A stretch of DNA of 64,000 nt from Solea solea (Eukaryota > Chordata > Actinopteri > Pleuronectiformes > Soleidae), in NCBI RefSeq assembly GCF_958295425.1, contig NC_081146.1, positions 22,902,395 to 22,966,394 on the forward strand, in the 5' to 3' direction. How positions within the stretch are numbered: the first letter of the stretch is position 1; each line of letters opens with the position of its first letter. This document shows, in pieces, positions 51,539-63,972 of this stretch. A program made the position numbers and the translations under genes. The notes under the pieces are model-generated. The model searched no databases, was not told where the DNA came from, and saw only the letters and a list, made by a program, of their open reading frames with translations.

Positions 51539-53535
51539 GACGGTCGGTTCTCTTTCCAACCCTGCGCCGTCTCACCTCCCCCCTCCCCTCGCTCGCCAGG
51601 CTGCTTCCTTCCTACTGGTGCTATACGCCCCCAAAGATCGTCTATACATAACTGTGCGACTCACTCTGTACAAATTTTAAAAAACAAAAAACAAAACACC
51701 GAGCGGACCTAATATCTGCAAACACAACAACTTAAATGTGCTATATAAGAGTAAGAAACGTATGAACGTGGTATGTCACGTCAAATTGAAATACTGGCTT
51801 GATAAAAATAATTGTTTCGCATATCTTGAGCTAATTGTTAACAATATCACCCAATAACAACACTCTATATGGTATTTTGCACACACACGCATAGCAACAT
51901 GTCCACGGATGAAAATTGAGCAATACTATGAGTCTGACTGATTTACTTTTAAAGAAATTTGACAGAGATGCAATTAACAGTAATAGTAGTAGTAGTAGTG
52001 TTGATCAAGTGGCAAGTGGCAGCCATCTTGAATTTAATTAGGGTTAATGAGGCTGCTCAGACCTTCTGAGTTGAAATTCCCCCCCTATTTTTTAAATTAA
52101 TCCTTGGATGCACCTTCAAAAAAGTTACGTTAACACACCTAGAGCACCACAATGTGCTCATAAAAGTTCAAGCTGTACAACTTGTATGCATGTTTTTAAA
52201 CCAGCATCAGTCCTCATCATACACATCAAATGATACACAACATTCAATTTAAACCCTTAAATTGCCAAGTTTTGTCATGATGTACTTTCATTTTATGGCC
52301 TAAAAATGGCCAATAAATGCATTATTTTCAATATACTTCATGCAAACTGGATTATTTTTGGTTTGATTGGTATATGTGAAAGATTAGCAGAAACATTTGT
52401 TTATATGCATTTTTTTTTGCAATGTCATATTTCATCATCATACATAACAAACAGTAATTAATTGTTTTAAACTTTGTTGCCATGTTGTTGTCATGATGCA
52501 TCAAAAATAGTGATTCAAATGGGTTTCAATTAGGACACATTTGTGGTGTTTTAATATTGAGAACATTCAAAAATGCATTTTTTTTAATAATATGCTTGAT
52601 AAAAATCATAAAACTTCTCGAAATTAAAAGCCCAACATGTGTCTAGGTGTGTTTAAGGGTTACGCACTTATAGATGACTTATTCTAAGGCTATAAAAACA
52701 TTTTTTATTTTATTTTACAGCAGTTGTACACACATCCTGTGTAATCACAGGCCCTGTTCATACCTGGCATCAAAGGCTGGCTCCCAGGATTACAGTAGGT
52801 GTGCAGCAAATAAACAATGATAGAAAAAGATACAAGTACATTGATGTATTTGAATCAATATAAATGCACTATGAACCAAACAATGTCACGTCTTTTAATG
52901 TTATGAGTCGGTTTTCTTCACAGTGTCTTCAGAAGACTTGATAGCAGCTACCGTGGGTGTTGAGCTTTCCTGCTTTAGCTCCCAGACTGCGGTCAGGAAA
53001 CACAGGTGAGGTCGTTTCTCCGGGGCTAAAGATGTAGCTACTTCGGGCTAACACCCTTACTTTTCTTTGCTGGCAGATGATGAACACATGGACACTCGGC
53101 TTGACTGGAGGAGTCTGGGCATTTTCTTTCCATTGGCACAGAACTTTACACATTAGTGCCTTGCTTTTTCTCTGCTAATGCTAACTGTGGCTGTGGCCTC
53201 TCATGCTTCACACACATGCACACACTCCTGTGTAGAAGACGGTCTCTCAGACGACCTGAACAACCCTCTTTTTCACCTTGACACAGGTGAATCTAACAAC
53301 CTGGCACTGGGTCAGGGTGTGCGTGACTTTCATTGTTTCCCGTAACTCTCTACACAGGTATCCAGCAAACAGCAGCCAAATTTCACCAGTTACTCAGAAC
53401 TGAAGAAGCTCCTTGACGCAAGCAAGTCCTGTTGCCTACAGCTGAACCTGTAAATCGTATATACCACCACTCAGCCTAAAGCTACTGAGATTTCAATTCT
53501 GGGCCCTTTCACTCAGCCCTAGCATGAAGATATTT
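51539..53535. other. Spacer with nt5c3a promoter side
   Basis: 51540-51620 is C-rich with several CG steps and probably holds the nt5c3a promoter and leader. The rest is AT-rich with nothing I recognise. A 74-codon minus-strand frame at 52929-53153 is not convincing on its own. Confidence 0.45.
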
Positions 53536-55824
53536 TCAAATTTTGGGTTGCCACTTACTGACTGCCGCTACAGGAGGATTTTGGCTGCATGTAATCGCGA
53601 TCTCATTCTTTCGTGTCCGTTTGCAGGAGGTGCCATTACGGAGGCGGGCTACAGCTTGGTAAAAGTCTTTGCCCACTGATAGGAAACACCCGAAGATGCT
53701 CTTGTTCTTTTCAGTCAGTTTTCTCCTCAGGGCCTCGATAAATGTATCGTCAGCCCCCTCTAATTCTTTCAGAAGCCCCTGTGCGGAGTGGAAAGTCTTA
53801 GACAGGTCACAGACCACGGCCTTAATATTTGCAACTTTTTTTACTCTCACAGAAATGTTCCTGAGCTCCAGCTGTGCAAGCAACTTATATGACACATTGT
53901 GGACAATCCTGTTGAAATCTGTTTGAGGCATTGATACGTGGGCCCTCTCAATGGTATGCATTAGAATCCTTGTCACTATATTGACAAGGCGTGTGTAATA
54001 TTTTATGTAATCACCCGACACTCGTGCTGATGTGGATCTATGTGGGTCAGGAGAATAAAATGAGACCTCATCTCTGAGTAACTGCTTGTTTAAATCACCA
54101 CCTGGTCTAATGTCAGTAGTTTCAGCAAATAGGATCTGCCTGTCTACATTGTCATCCACCTCATCTGCTATGTTCTCAACAGCAGAAACTAACTTCCTGT
54201 GTGCGGTGTCATGTACATACTCTGTAGGTTCTCCTACGTCCTTCTCACCACAGGATGCAGGCAGCTTACTGTACTTGCTTCCATTTGCATCTTCTCCCTC
54301 ATGTCCAACACTGCAGGATGCAGGCATCTCACTGTGTTCTGCATCTCCTCCTACATCCCGAGTGCCACAAGATGCAGGAGGCTCACTGCACTCACTTCTG
54401 CCTCCATCTTCTCCTTCCTCGGTAACACAGGACGCAGGTTGCTCACTGTACTCATTTCCATCTGCACGTTCTCCATCACGCTCAACACCAGAGGACGCAG
54501 GTATCTCACTGTAATGTGCATCTTCTCCATCACGCTCAACACCAGAGGACGCAGGTATCTCACTGTAATGTGCATCTTCTCCCACATCCTCAACACCAGA
54601 GGACGCAGGTATCTCACTGTAATCTGCATCTTCTCCCACATCCTCAACACCAGAGGACGCAGGTATGTCACTGTATTCTACATCTTCTCCCACATCCTCA
54701 ACACCAGAGGACGGAGGTATCTCACTGTATTCTACATCTTCCTCTACATCCTCAACACCAGAGGATGTTGGCGGCTCACTGTTCTCACCTTCATATGCAA
54801 CTTCACCTACATCCTCTACACCAGAAAACGCAGGTATCACACTGGACGCACTGTATTCTGCATCTTGTCCGACATCCTCGCCACCAAAGGACGCAATTAA
54901 CTCGTTACTAAACGCACCAAAGTCTGCATCTTCTCCATCTTCATCATAAGAGGATGAGAGGGGTGCGGTGTCGTCCGCCTGTTCTTCATCATTTTCAAAA
55001 ATAGTGTGTAGACCATCACCGATAAGCAAGTCCACGCACCTGCCACCTTCATTTTTGGGGTTGTTTTTGTGGTCAGGCATGTTGTGGACATATACGACCT
55101 CTGACATGATGTCCATTAGTGCTTTCTCTGAAGTGGAGTAGATCACAATACTCTTTTCCTTACTTATGGTCCGAATGTGTGTCTTCTTTGCTTTGCGGAG
55201 GGCACCGGTGCTGCTCTCCTCCGCTCGCTTTTGCTGTGCTCGTGTGCAGTGGCATGCTCGCAGCAGCAGGCAGCGCATGGCTTTACAAAAGTGACCCGTC
55301 ATTTCACGCAGGGTTTCGTAAGCAATGCAGTTACAGTCGTAAGGCTTGAATCTCAAATGCTTGGTGTTTGACATCATTTCCTTGGCTATGCAGTTGTTCA
55401 CTCTCGTCGTTACCTCTTTGGTGACTAACAACTCGTATTCCATTAAGCTACAACATGGAATCAGAGGAGAGGTTCCCAAAAAGCGAGCGAAGAACGACGG
55501 AATGGCATTCATGTTATAACACACATAGGTCTCGTCTACACCAAAGAAACACTGGTTACCATCGACAAGTGAAAGTATGCGTGGTAGTTTGACGCGCCAT
55601 TCCTCAAGGATGGGCTTTATGTGCTCCATGATGTGCTGAACATACCTGGAGACAATGTGTTCACATATTGTGACCAGCGTGGGCAAGTTCCTCTTCAGTC
55701 CATGAGAAGCAATGTCCTTCAGATGTTTGTGGATGAGGGTGCAGATGGCTGGCTTGCACAGTTTTGGAGGAGAGATCAGAGGGAAAAACACATAAGATAT
55801 CAGCATGAGTTCAGATGGGTCCAT
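53536..55824 (-). CDS. Unknown 762-codon gene with a central acidic tandem-repeat region
   Basis: A single unbroken frame of 762 codons, far longer than expected by chance here. I do not recognise a family. Residues 1-260 look like a folded, mostly helical part with several Cys (YVCYNMNAIPSFFARFLGTS, LVTKEVTTRVNNCIAKEM, FCKAMRCLLLRACHC) and a basic stretch (200-225). Residues 280-310 are acidic. Residues 314-540 are about 12 units of 18-21 residues of the type SGVEDVGEDAEYSEIPAS. Residues 541-762 look helical again (YIKYYTRLVNIVTRILMHTI, RKLTEKNKSIFGCFL) and end in a basic tail. No signal peptide or clear membrane segment. The ATG (55822-55824) has G at -3 and G at +4. A donor-like GTAAGT lies within the last codons and another AAG/GTGAGC lies upstream, so both ends may be spliced. 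It sits alone between nt5c3a and dctn3, same strand as both. It could be a lineage-specific gene or retained retrocopy. Confidence 0.75.
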   Translation of the reverse strand: MDPSELMLISYVFFPLISPPKLCKPAICTLIHKHLKDIASHGLKRNLPTLVTICEHIVSRYVQHIMEHIKPILEEWRVKLPRILSLVDGNQCFFGVDETYVCYNMNAIPSFFARFLGTSPLIPCCSLMEYELLVTKEVTTRVNNCIAKEMMSNTKHLRFKPYDCNCIAYETLREMTGHFCKAMRCLLLRACHCTRAQQKRAEESSTGALRKAKKTHIRTISKEKSIVIYSTSEKALMDIMSEVVYVHNMPDHKNNPKNEGGRCVDLLIGDGLHTIFENDEEQADDTAPLSSSYDEDGEDADFGAFSNELIASFGGEDVGQDAEYSASSVIPAFSGVEDVGEVAYEGENSEPPTSSGVEDVEEDVEYSEIPPSSGVEDVGEDVEYSDIPASSGVEDVGEDADYSEIPASSGVEDVGEDAHYSEIPASSGVERDGEDAHYSEIPASSGVERDGERADGNEYSEQPASCVTEEGEDGGRSECSEPPASCGTRDVGGDAEHSEMPASCSVGHEGEDANGSKYSKLPASCGEKDVGEPTEYVHDTAHRKLVSAVENIADEVDDNVDRQILFAETTDIRPGGDLNKQLLRDEVSFYSPDPHRSTSARVSGDYIKYYTRLVNIVTRILMHTIERAHVSMPQTDFNRIVHNVSYKLLAQLELRNISVRVKKVANIKAVVCDLSKTFHSAQGLLKELEGADDTFIEALRRKLTEKNKSIFGCFLSVGKDFYQAVARLRNGTSCKRTRKNEIAITCSQNPPVAAVSKWQPKI
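54205..54885 (-). repeat. In-frame tandem repeat, unit 54 bp (18 residues)
   Basis: Five units in a row are exactly 54 bases, with variable positions (for example SGVEDVGEDVEYSDIPAS, SGVEDVGEDADYSEIPAS, SGVERDGEDAHYSEIPAS). Outer units are 18, 20 or 21 residues. All length differences are multiples of three, which points to selection on the protein frame. Confidence 0.9.
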
Positions 55825-57319
55825 GACTGAGTTTGTTCTGACTTCCTGTCAAATGTATCTGCTTGTTTCCTTGTTCTTTTTGGCATCTGTAATGTTGCAG
55901 GAATGCCTCCTTTTTTCCTTTGCTCACCTTAGCTGTGTGCTGGAGAGTGTGACTGAATAACTTGTAGAATACTTCAAGTTGGCCCAGTTCAAAGGCAGTC
56001 AAGTCTGGTGTCACTATGACACATGGTAGAAACCTCATCAAATGAAATAATCAATCAGATATTATTTATGCACATTTCATACAAAGCAGGATTAAAATAC
56101 AAAACAACGAATGACTCCCTCAGTTAAGTGCCAGGTAAAGAGGTAGGTCTCAAGCTAGTATACCTACCAGAGAAGCCAGCTACAGCTCTAATAATGTATA
56201 TACATATATTGTACATGTCTAATATTGCACCTCACAACAAAATAGCTAGATCTCATTATAAGTAACAGGCACCACACAAAGGAATAATCCAAGAAACAAG
56301 TCAAATAAGATTTATTGTATCCACTGCAGTCATGGTAAATGTGTTAGAATTTTCATATTTTGTACGTGACGCCAGGACCAGAAGAGCTGTTGGAATGAAT
56401 TACTTAAAGTCAATATACATACATAAAAAAAGTGTCTGAAAATAAATAACAGCAGCATCTGTGAGCTTTCTGAGCAACAGGTGACACTTCAGACCAAGTT
56501 CCTTTATCAATGTATTACTACTACTTGTTACAGGACCACTTATGTTTGTCTCTGCAAACCTAACAAACTTGCGTCGTTTGGAATAGTGCACAGATAGTTC
56601 TGAAGTCTGCATGTTTGTATTCTCCGGCTGTAGCTTCTAAGCCATTCTCACATTGCTGCAGGACAAAAAAAAGCCAAACTGATCAAGTGCCATTTACACT
56701 GTGCGTATTTGTATGCAATACATGAGGGCTTCTGGTCATGACGGTAAACCACATCGGACCAAAATAAAGACTACCTCCAGATTACCAGGCTGACGTGACT
56801 CATCCGATGACTAAGACCTGGATTGTTCAGATCTGTGTGGACACAGAAATCTGATTGCCACAGTCAGAGCCATGTCTCAGTTCTCCGTTTGTGGTAAAAA
56901 ATCCGATAAATATCTGAAATGCAGCTGTGCGACATGAATGAGAATGGTCAAATCAGAATGACGTGGCTTTTGCCTGTAGCTCCTTTTCTAAATTCCCCCG
57001 TATGGGGCAGCAATAAAGGTTGATCTTATCTTGCACCTCATGTTTTCTTTTGTTGTTGATGACTCATTTAAACGCCTGCCGTTTGAGAGGACTGCGTTTA
57101 GATGGAAGACACTTGTAGTTAAGAATGTGAACTGTCAATGTGAATCGGATTTTAAACAATGTGGCTGGTAATCTAAACAGATTCCTTTTGTCTCTTGGTC
57201 TGACCAGTTATGGTAGAAACACTGGTCTAATAAAGCTCCGGTCACTGTGCAGACTTCATCACTGTCAACATCTTCATCTCAAGTGTGTTTGTGAGTGTTC
57301 ACTGAAACTACTCCACAGG
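55825..57319. other. Spacer between the unknown gene and dctn3
   Basis: Apart from the candidate exon at 55928-56038, AT-rich sequence. A minus-strand AATAAA at 56310-56315 could serve as a dctn3 poly(A) signal, but it is about 1 kb from the stop codon. A SINE-like tail lies at 56990-57035. Nothing else seen. Confidence 0.4.
55928..56038 (-). CDS. Possible upstream exon of the 762-codon gene
   Basis: The minus strand from an ATG at 56036-56038 reads MRFLPCVIVTPDLTAFELGQ, then LEVFYKLFSHTLQHTAK up to a strong donor (AAG followed by GTGAGC). A pyrimidine-rich acceptor (TTTTTCCCTCTGATCTCTCC, then AAG) at about 55753 would join it in phase 0 to the main frame at PAICTLIHKH, skipping the first 23 codons of that frame. 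The intron would be about 175 bases. Inferred from splice signals only. Confidence 0.4.
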
Positions 57320-57394
57320 TCAGATGCCTTTAACCTCCTCCATCTGCCTTAGGGTCTCGTCCCATTGGGTGAACTGCTTGGACAACAGGAACAT
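57320..57394 (-). CDS. dctn3: dctn3 exon 7 (stop codon)
   Basis: [24 protein letters not shown] and stop TGA at 57320-57322. Confidence 0.93.
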   Translation of the reverse strand: MFLLSKQFTQWDETLRQMEEVKGI

Positions 57395-60300
57395 CTGCCA
57401 ATAAGATTTCAGTGGTCAGTGGGTGCAGTTTAAGATGTTAACATACTGTATTTACAGGACAAAGAGGTTTTAAAACAGACTGGTTCATCTGAAGACACGG
57501 CTCAACAAATGATTGTTAATCGGTTAAAGCTTTGTATTCGTACAGCTCTCTAACAATATGGTTGTCACTTTTATCTCAATGAAGAGGATTATCATGTAAA
57601 AACAAAATTGTACCATTTTGTTGTATTCCTCAAAAAGCTTCTTCACTTCCAGGGACTGATTCTCTGTTTGGTCCTGTGAAAAAGACAAGAAAAACAGATG
57701 AGTCCAGGGGTAAAATGAAAGCAAGAACGAGAGAGAGAGACAGAGAGAGTTGGAAGGTGGTTTACCTGTTGTTTGATGTGAAGCTGTGACAGACGCTGCA
57801 ACTTGGTGGCATGTTCTGGTACATCTGGAAACAACAGACACATAGCAGACACATGTCTAATAGTGATGGAAACACCTTACAGTACACAACGGTATAGTTC
57901 AAACCACTGTTCACACACTGTAGTAGTGACAATAAATGATATTGATAATAGCTGAATGTGCGAAAACAGAATCATTGTTGTTCATTGGTACAAAAATTGC
58001 ATGGGTCGAAAAAACATTTTTTTTAAAAGATGTGTAAGAAGTTGCCAAGATTCTGACTCTGGCCATAAACCATAGCCTAGAAGCACAACAGACAGTTTGA
58101 AGTAATTACCAAGTTGTCCAGCATGTGAGCTCAGCTTGGCCTGCATACAAACCCTCTTTGCTCATCAGAACAGTGATATATAATTTTTTTTCAATGACAA
58201 GTTACTCAGCATGTGGAAGTATTTCTGGCTCTTCATTACAGATGACAATGTAACAAACAAATCAGCTGGTCAAATATCACATGGTCATGACAGTCTCGTG
58301 AGATTTGAGTGCTCTTATGATATTGGATCTTTCAAATAAAGGTCGATATGAATCGGAGAATCAGCTTTTTGAACTAGGACCCAAGTTTGGTTTTAAATGA
58401 CCGCATGAGTGACACTCACCTCTAATGTAGTTACTGTCTAACAGTGGCTGCAGGGTGCTGACCTGCTCCAGCAAAGCAGCCTGGGAAAGCAAACACTCCT
58501 CCTCTGTGTACACAAACACACCACGGTGAGTTTAGTTTCTACTATCAGAACTTAGTATTTATGTGGTAAGGTGCCTGCTCTACAAAATACAAGACAAAAA
58601 AACAACTGTACTATTTGAACAGGTCAATTTCATCCAACTACAACAGATTTCTACTTATTCTTACCAGCAAGGATGAACTCCAGTTTCATGGCGTCGGGTA
58701 CAGCGATGTGGTCAGTGAACTGGGGATCCAGGTATTTCAGTAGGTCCTCAACTGCAACAGAGCAACAATAATAATAATAAAAAACTCAACAAGCCTGAAT
58801 TAAATGACAGTAAATTTAAATATTTAAATCTAAATTGTAGGTGTTACTCACAAATATCTGAAGCAATATTATGAACTAGTATCCACTTTAAATGACAAAT
58901 ATAACATTACACACAGACAGAACAATTGAAAGCAACACAACGTGTGACTCACTCTTTTTTTGCAGGATCTTCACTCGTTCTCTTTTGTTGGCCATGTTGG
59001 TCAGACCTGCCTGAATGCGCGCCATAGAATCTGAACACTGCAACACAAAAGACGATTAGATCAAATATCGGTCAGTAGTAGTTCAATTTTGTTCACTTCT
59101 TTTCACCGTTTTCTGACATTTTACAGACCAAAGAACAAATCAGTTAAATTGATAATGATAAGAACCCTTAAATGTATTCCTAAATAAAATTATCTATAGT
59201 TTTATAATTTGTGTTTTAGTCTTATTCTGATCTTATCTGGTACAAGTACATTGATTTTAGTTTATGACATCTTTCCATCGAAGGAAATAGAGTCAACAAA
59301 TCAATGCCTCTTTGTAAACTTAAAGTGTTTTTCTCATCATATGACACATAGAGGTAATTTTTGCCTCGCAGCACAAAGCTCCCCAGTTTGAACAAGGGCC
59401 TTTCCGTGTGGAGTTTGAAAGTTCTCCCTGTGTGTGTGTGTGGGCTCTTTGGATTCTCTGTGGCTTCTTCTTCCCACAGTCCAAAAACAACCAAAACCTG
59501 GGCACTAGGTTAACTTCATGCTCTAAATTGGCTGGGGTTGGTAGAAAATGAATGAATGACTGACACACTGATGGGACGACCCACTCAGCAGCACAGGAGG
59601 AACATCCCCTTTTAAACCCCATACACAGCAAAAATATGTATCCTGTCCATTCATTAAAGCCTCCTTCTTCTAGTCTTCTACATTTTGGGAGACCAGTAAC
59701 TTTTGTTTTATATTAAAAATGGATGTTAAAATGTGTTAATAACGATTACTTACAGATATGTGCTGTTAATGGGTTCCTCTGCATACTGCACGTTCACATC
59801 AATTACTTCTTTATTTCAAAAGGGAACATATCATCTGATGTCTCCATAGGTTATTCTATGGTGGCAATTGATAACAATTCCGATTGGGATTATTTACTCG
59901 GTTAATTAATTCAATAATGGTTGGTCCATAAAATGACAAAACGGTGAAAATATATCAAAATAATAACGTTCCCAAAAACACTTTGCAAGTGATTCCCTCA
60001 TGACCAGACTACAGACTATGCGGCCCCCCAGGTCATTGGAGTTTGAGACCCCTGATCCCTGAGGCTACAACACACAACAACAACAGCTCAGGCCTCACAA
60101 TCATCTATGACAGCTAACCTAGCCAACTGACATGTAATCTGCGGCAACTGAAGGCTTGGAACAGTTGACGCGAACTCTCTACGTCACTTTAAACAGACAT
60201 TTAAGAGCTAATGTGTGTTAAAATAAAAAAGGGCGTCAACTCGTTCGGTTTCCCACTGACAAAGCTATCGTTTTAGGCTAGCAGCTAGCTAGCCACTCGA

Positions 60301-60445
60301 GACATCGCCCTGTATGTTAAAAATAACAGGACCCTGAGCAAACCTTGACGGCTTTCCCACTTTTATTCCTTCTTTCCCCGTATATGCGACTCTCCAGCGC
60401 TTGTAGACGCATTTCCAGGTTATCTATCTCCAGGTTTTTATCCAT
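57320..60445 (-). CDS. dctn3: dctn3, dynactin subunit 3 (p24/p22), complete
   Basis: A small coiled-coil subunit of dynactin's shoulder/sidearm, which joins p150glued and dynamitin to the Arp1 filament and so supports dynein transport. Seven exons (60344-60445, 58953-59037, 58665-58751, 58420-58503, 57766-57824, 57614-57673, 57320-57394) join in phase to 183 residues (human 186). Diagnostic segments: [102 protein letters not shown]. All are predicted helix-rich as in the family. The first donor is GTTTGC, less usual but a valid GT. Two CCAAT boxes on the minus strand lie 110-150 bases before the start codon. Confidence 0.95.
57614..57673 (-). CDS. dctn3: dctn3 exon 6
   Basis: A 60-base exon coding [20 protein letters not shown]; acceptor TTCACAG, donor GTACAA. 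Confidence 0.93.
57766..57824 (-). CDS. dctn3: dctn3 exon 5
   Basis: [20 protein letters not shown]; acceptor TTTCCAG, donor GTAAAC. Confidence 0.95.
58420..58503 (-). CDS. dctn3: dctn3 exon 4
   Basis: [28 protein letters not shown]; donor GTGAGT. Confidence 0.94.
58665..58751 (-). CDS. dctn3: dctn3 exon 3
   Basis: [28 protein letters not shown]; the best conserved part (human YLDPEYIDRIAIPDA). Confidence 0.95.
58953..59037 (-). CDS. dctn3: dctn3 exon 2
   Basis: [28 protein letters not shown]; acceptor TGTTGCAG, donor GTGAGT. Confidence 0.93.
59038..60343. other. dctn3 intron 1, 1.3 kb
   Basis: Holds a decayed SINE (59340-59560) and, at 60010-60055, an inverted GGGTCTCAAACTC-type repeat end. 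No exon seen. Confidence 0.6.
59340..59560 (+). mobile_element. Decayed tRNA-derived SINE
   Basis: GTGTGGAGTTTGAAAGTTCT, TTCCCACAGTCCAAAAACA and CACTAGGTTAACTTCATGCT match the SINE body at 25735-26040 with many changes. Confidence 0.55.
60344..60445 (-). CDS. dctn3: dctn3 exon 1
   Basis: [34 protein letters not shown]; heptad pattern at the start. Donor AAG/GTTTGC. Confidence 0.9.
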
Positions 60446-60555
60446 TTTCACTCTGCAAGAACTTCAACAAACGATGAACAGCCTCCCTGATGATGATGTG
60501 CCCGATTTCCTATCCTATCCCTGGTAGGCGGAGCCTATCTAATTTCACGTTTGTG

Positions 60556-60591
60556 ATTGGCTCAGGGTCACTCATTCTTCGTCTTGATTGG
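60556..60591 (-). promoter_or_regulatory. Two CCAAT boxes of the dctn3 promoter
   Basis: ATTGG at 60556-60560 and 60587-60591 on the plus strand gives AGCCAATC and AACCAATC on the minus strand, 31 bases apart, at a distance from the dctn3 start typical of NF-Y sites. Confidence 0.5.
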
Positions 60592-61690
60592 TTAAGGTGA
60601 GGGTAGAAGTGTCACCAAACATCCGCAGACCACTGACGTCTGGTTACGATGGGGTTGCCAATTTAAGTCGAGTCATCCCCCTGCTAAGCCCCACGATTAA
60701 TTTGCTCCATTATACACTTCAGATAGTAAATGTCGCATTGAGACGACTCTATTCACATGTTATTATCATATTTTTACTTGTCATAATCTTAACACAGTTA
60801 CTCTCGTTATTAAATCGCCGTTAACACGGCAATCTTTTACATTTGCTCATACGTCCGTACTTGGTCAAAACAGCCACCCCCTAAATAAACCACATCCAGT
60901 TTCTCAAAATAAAGTGTTAAAAGAAACGAGCGGAAATACACAATATCTACATGAAGAAATGTATATACATTTGTATAGGTGGTTTACAAGCTAACTTATC
61001 CTTATAATTACAGTTTATGGTTAATATCATTAAAATAAAGCCAGGCAAGAAAACCTGCAGACTAATAATCATATTATTAGGGTAAAACCTTTTTATTTTT
61101 AAAGCAAACTTTATTGAAAAAAATCAAAATGTACATTAGTAGGCCAGAGTGGTAACTACGTGAATATGCTTGTGTTTCAAATAAATAAATAACGTAATAA
61201 TAAAGTACAAAAACACTAACAAAAAACACAGTATCATCAGTATTACACAATATATATACTTTTCTAACTGAGCCCAGAGATTAAATTGATCATATTACAT
61301 TTTGTCATGATATATTTGTTATCAATCAGTGACTAAATTATTATAGATTATAGAGCTTATAGAGCTATAGAGTATATATATTTCGGATAAACATAATGTG
61401 TAAAATCTTGATATATATACACACACCTATATAAGCGATTTATTTATTATTTTAGCGTGTTTATGACATATAAAATTGACTGCATTAAAAACCTTCCCAT
61501 GTTATCTCGCCAGGGGCCGCTGTTGAGCCGCGACCGGGGATTTCAGCTGTTTTTCCGGTGACAGCGGGGGAATGACAACATCGACACTTGCTGGGCCTCC
61601 CTCCATCCAGGCTAAACATCGGTAACAAAAAGTAAGCTTCCCCTCTCATTTCACTGTCTCCTCCTCGCACACAAGACACATTTCTCTGCG
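60592..61690. other. Spacer between dctn3 and atg5 (head-to-head genes)
   Basis: AT-rich except near the two gene starts. The middle (60840-61480) shows nothing recognisable. Confidence 0.5.
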
Positions 61691-61699
61691 GACAATTAG

Positions 61700-61852
61700 G
61701 ACAATGTGGGGGAAACAAGCACCTTTGTTTTTCCTGTCAATTCTTTAGCTAATTTCCACCTAAGTTAGCCTACTTAGCCCGTAGGCTAACATCAGTTTCC
61801 CTTTACGGCTATGTAGTTTGACAGGCGTGTAGTCGGTGTGGTGGACGAGCAG
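61700..61852 (+). promoter_or_regulatory. atg5: atg5 promoter side and first non-coding exon
   Basis: A donor (GAGCAG followed by GTGAGT) at 61852/61853 pairs with an acceptor (TTGTTGACAG) at 62056, which opens the start-codon exon. The upstream sequence is richer in CG than the spacer. The left edge is a guess. Confidence 0.5.
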
Positions 61853-62056
61853 GTGAGTCTCTGCCTGTTACCGGACTATAACTCAGTAATAACTCCTCTC
61901 CTGACTCGATTGAGACACAGCTGGCTTTACTACACATGAATTGTCCTCTGTGTGTGCGCTAGCTCATGTTGCTCACTTTCTGTGTCACTGTGGGTTTGTG
62001 TTGCTGAAAGTTTTTCATTAACGCTCGCCTTGTTTTCTCTGCTGTGTTGTTGACAG

Positions 62057-63972
<1,916 letters not shown>

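Noticed and set aside
51323..51712. Plus-strand frame of 129 codons opposite nt5c3a exon 1
   Set aside because: Shadow of the exon and its GC-rich promoter; no conserved motif.
52929..53153. Minus-strand frame of 74 codons near the unknown gene
   Set aside because: Could be a further exon, but no good acceptor precedes it and the sequence matches nothing I know; not annotated as coding.
54199..54900. Plus-strand open frame of 233 codons across the repeat region
   Set aside because: It is the mirror of the 54-base repeats: any in-frame tandem repeat without stops gives long open frames on the other strand. The minus frame is three times longer and protein-like.
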